Source: Streptococcus sp. bf_0095 (lineage in GTDB: Bacteria > Bacillota > Bacilli > Lactobacillales > Streptococcaceae). From it: 64,000 nucleotides of DNA. Of this stretch, positions 62,832 to 64,000 are shown piece by piece. The notes under the pieces are model-generated. The model was given only the letters and a program-made list of their open reading frames with translations, was not told the origin of the DNA and did no database searches. The first letter of the stretch is position 1. The number at the start of each line of letters is the position of its first letter. The stretch lies in contig NZ_RCYU01000001.1 of the NCBI RefSeq assembly GCF_004166885.1, positions 1 to 64,000 of the forward strand, read 5' to 3'. The position numbers were made by a program, and so were the translations under genes.

Positions 62832-64000
62832 ATGGATCATGTGAATGAATTTGAACACGGTTTGGATATTGAGGTTTCAAGCCGTAACGATAGTTTGCAA
62901 TTTAGTAGGCTAGCTAATGAACAATTTAGATATTCTTCTGCTGAAGAATTGCTAAACACAACAGAAGGAAAAAAAGCCTTCCGGGAAATGCTGACAGCGT
63001 TTTTTGAATATCAAAAGCAACGCTTACGGGTGCTAGATTCTTACGCTAAAGGTAACAATTACAGCATTTTAACCGGTAAACGCCGGATGGATAAAGAGAA
63101 AGCAGATTACCGAGTAAGACACCGCTGGGGTGGTTATATTTCCGGCTTTGCTACGTCTTATGTAATCGGGAACCCCGTAACAGTTGGAATCATGGAAGGC
63201 GGAAACAAAGACCAGTTACAATCAATCAAAGAAATTGAATGGAACAACGACGTAAACGCCTTAAATAGTGATTTAGCCTTTGACGCTTCCGTTTTTGGCC
63301 GTGCTTATGAGTATCATTTCCGGGATCGTGATAATATGGACCGGGTTGTTTTGATTAGTCCGCTTGAAATGTTTGTGGTCCGAGATTTGACCGTGGAACA
63401 GAATATTATATGCGCGGTCCATCTTCCAATTTATAATGACCGGGTTAATATGACGGTTTATACTAAAGATCAAGTGATTAAGTACAAGCCTTTTACTTAT
63501 TATAGCCCGCGCCTTGTTTTGGATGAAGCAACCAAGCACAATTATAACGATATTCCAGTTGTTGAATGGTGGAACAATCGTTATAGAATGGGCGATTATG
63601 AAAGTGAAATCTCTCTAATTGACGCTTACGACGCTAGCGAATCAGACACCGCTAACTATATGAGTGATCTCAATGATGCTATGTTGTTAATTAAGGGTGA
63701 TCTGGAAGCTATCGGGGCAACGGCTGACAACGTGGCCAAAATGAAGGACGCGAACACGCTATTACTTCAAACGGGAATCAGTGCAACAGGTCAACAAACG
63801 ACAGCGGACACCGGATATATTTATAAGCAATACGACGTACAAGGTACGGAAGCTTATAAGAACCGTTTGGCGAATGATATTCACCGCTTCAGTCGTATTC
63901 CTAACCTTGATGATGATCGCTTTAATTCTACACAGTCAGGAATTGCCTTACTTTATAAGATGATTGGACTGGAACAAGTCCGAAAAGACAAGGAAACATA
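62832..64000 (+). CDS. Phage portal protein (SPP1 gp6 type), truncated at window edge
   Basis: Open from ATG 62832 to the last base, at least 389 codons. Sequence features: RWGGYISGFATSYVIGNPV, DASVFGRAYEYHF, IPVVEWWNN and IPNLDDDRFNSTQSGIALLYK typical of the phage_portal / SPP1 family. It forms the portal ring used by the terminase. Follows the terminase by 7 bp. Confidence 0.92.
   Translation, partial: MDHVNEFEHGLDIEVSSRNDSLQFSRLANEQFRYSSAEELLNTTEGKKAFREMLTAFFEYQKQRLRVLDSYAKGNNYSILTGKRRMDKEKADYRVRHRWGGYISGFATSYVIGNPVTVGIMEGGNKDQLQSIKEIEWNNDVNALNSDLAFDASVFGRAYEYHFRDRDNMDRVVLISPLEMFVVRDLTVEQNIICAVHLPIYNDRVNMTVYTKDQVIKYKPFTYYSPRLVLDEATKHNYNDIPVVEWWNNRYRMGDYESEISLIDAYDASESDTANYMSDLNDAMLLIKGDLEAIGATADNVAKMKDANTLLLQTGISATGQQTTADTGYIYKQYDVQGTEAYKNRLANDIHRFSRIPNLDDDRFNSTQSGIALLYKMIGLEQVRKDKET

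Larger units (their letters stand above)
46196..64000 (+). mobile_element. Prophage (left part), siphovirus type
   Basis: Integrase at the host junction, minus-strand lysogeny genes, plus-strand early, replication, late-control, terminase and portal genes in standard lambdoid order. The right end and attR are outside the window. attL should lie between the terminator at 46195 and the integrase stop at 46255, but its core cannot be identified without the partner site. Confidence 0.93.

Overview
The window is chromosome of a low-GC oral Streptococcus, probably of the sanguinis/parasanguinis/mitis groups. Pointers are the single-membrane-span VicK in a vicRKX operon, the pepQ/ccpA divergent pair, the CpoA glycolipid synthase pair, an LPXTG-anchored MucBP-repeat surface protein, and the gene order era-mutM-coaE-pmrA-rpmG-secG-rnr-smpB...tehB, which I recall from S. 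pneumoniae. The species call is inference; no rRNA or marker search was possible. The right end, from about 46.2 kb to the window edge, is the left part of a siphovirus-type prophage.

Layout of the host part. 1-1.67 kb: 3' end of a repeat-rich wall-anchored protein, then a gene-free stretch with a large hairpin. 2.2-5.8 kb: pyrH-frr, cvfB-yozE, phoH. 5.98-7.1 kb: ald on the minus strand. 7.26-7.6 kb: a GNAT acetyltransferase remnant and tRNA-Thr(GGU). 7.68-11.44 kb: a 23-codon leader peptide, two tandem terminators and a heterodimeric ABC exporter, laid out like a ribosome-controlled drug-efflux attenuator. 11.5-19.35 kb: a dense housekeeping run (ybeY, dgkA, era, mutM, coaE, pmrA, rpmG, secG, rnr, smpB). 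19.5-26.2 kb: two paralogous secreted C69 dipeptidases whose promoters each carry a cre-like site over the -35 box, with tehB and lrgAB between them and a PrsW-type protease coupled to the second. 26.3-28.5 kb: a wall-anchored 5'-nucleotidase gene broken by one in-frame stop. 28.6-33.2 kb: a TetR regulator divergent from a MacB/FtsX-type ABC system with its own small leader ORF and hairpin. 33.2-46.1 kb: phosphoesterase, Rrf2 regulator, small membrane protein, pepQ/ccpA, cpoA and a glucosyl-DAG synthase, T-box-controlled thrS, vicRKX and a DUF454 protein. A roughly 177-bp structured repeat occurs three times here and once, diverged, after phoH.

Layout of the prophage. The minus strand carries integrase, a TM2-domain protein, ImmA-like protease and a CI-like repressor. 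A compact switch with overlapping divergent promoters follows. The plus strand then carries a Cro-like protein, a helix-turn-helix protein, Gp157, a RuvC-like nuclease, a small helicase, a Sak4-like ATPase with a DUF669 protein that ends in an SSB-like tail, prim-pol and a VapE-type helicase. Downstream of these is an iteron array with AT-rich DNA that I interpret as the phage replication origin. After that come DUF3310, MazG-like, DUF1642, YopX, an orphan C5-cytosine methyltransferase, DUF1372, a structured non-coding region, a DUF1492/ArpU-like late regulator, a promoter-plus-terminator, both terminase subunits and a portal protein running off the window.

Main points for a second look: the iteron origin, the two leader-peptide/terminator arrangements ahead of ABC transporters, the dispersed structured repeat, the twin cre-controlled dipeptidases, several genes with apparent start or stop lesions (pmrA, the phage helicase, the nucleotidase), a possible out-of-frame relic of a surface-protein C-terminus inside the phage, and a phage RNA region with mutually exclusive pairings.
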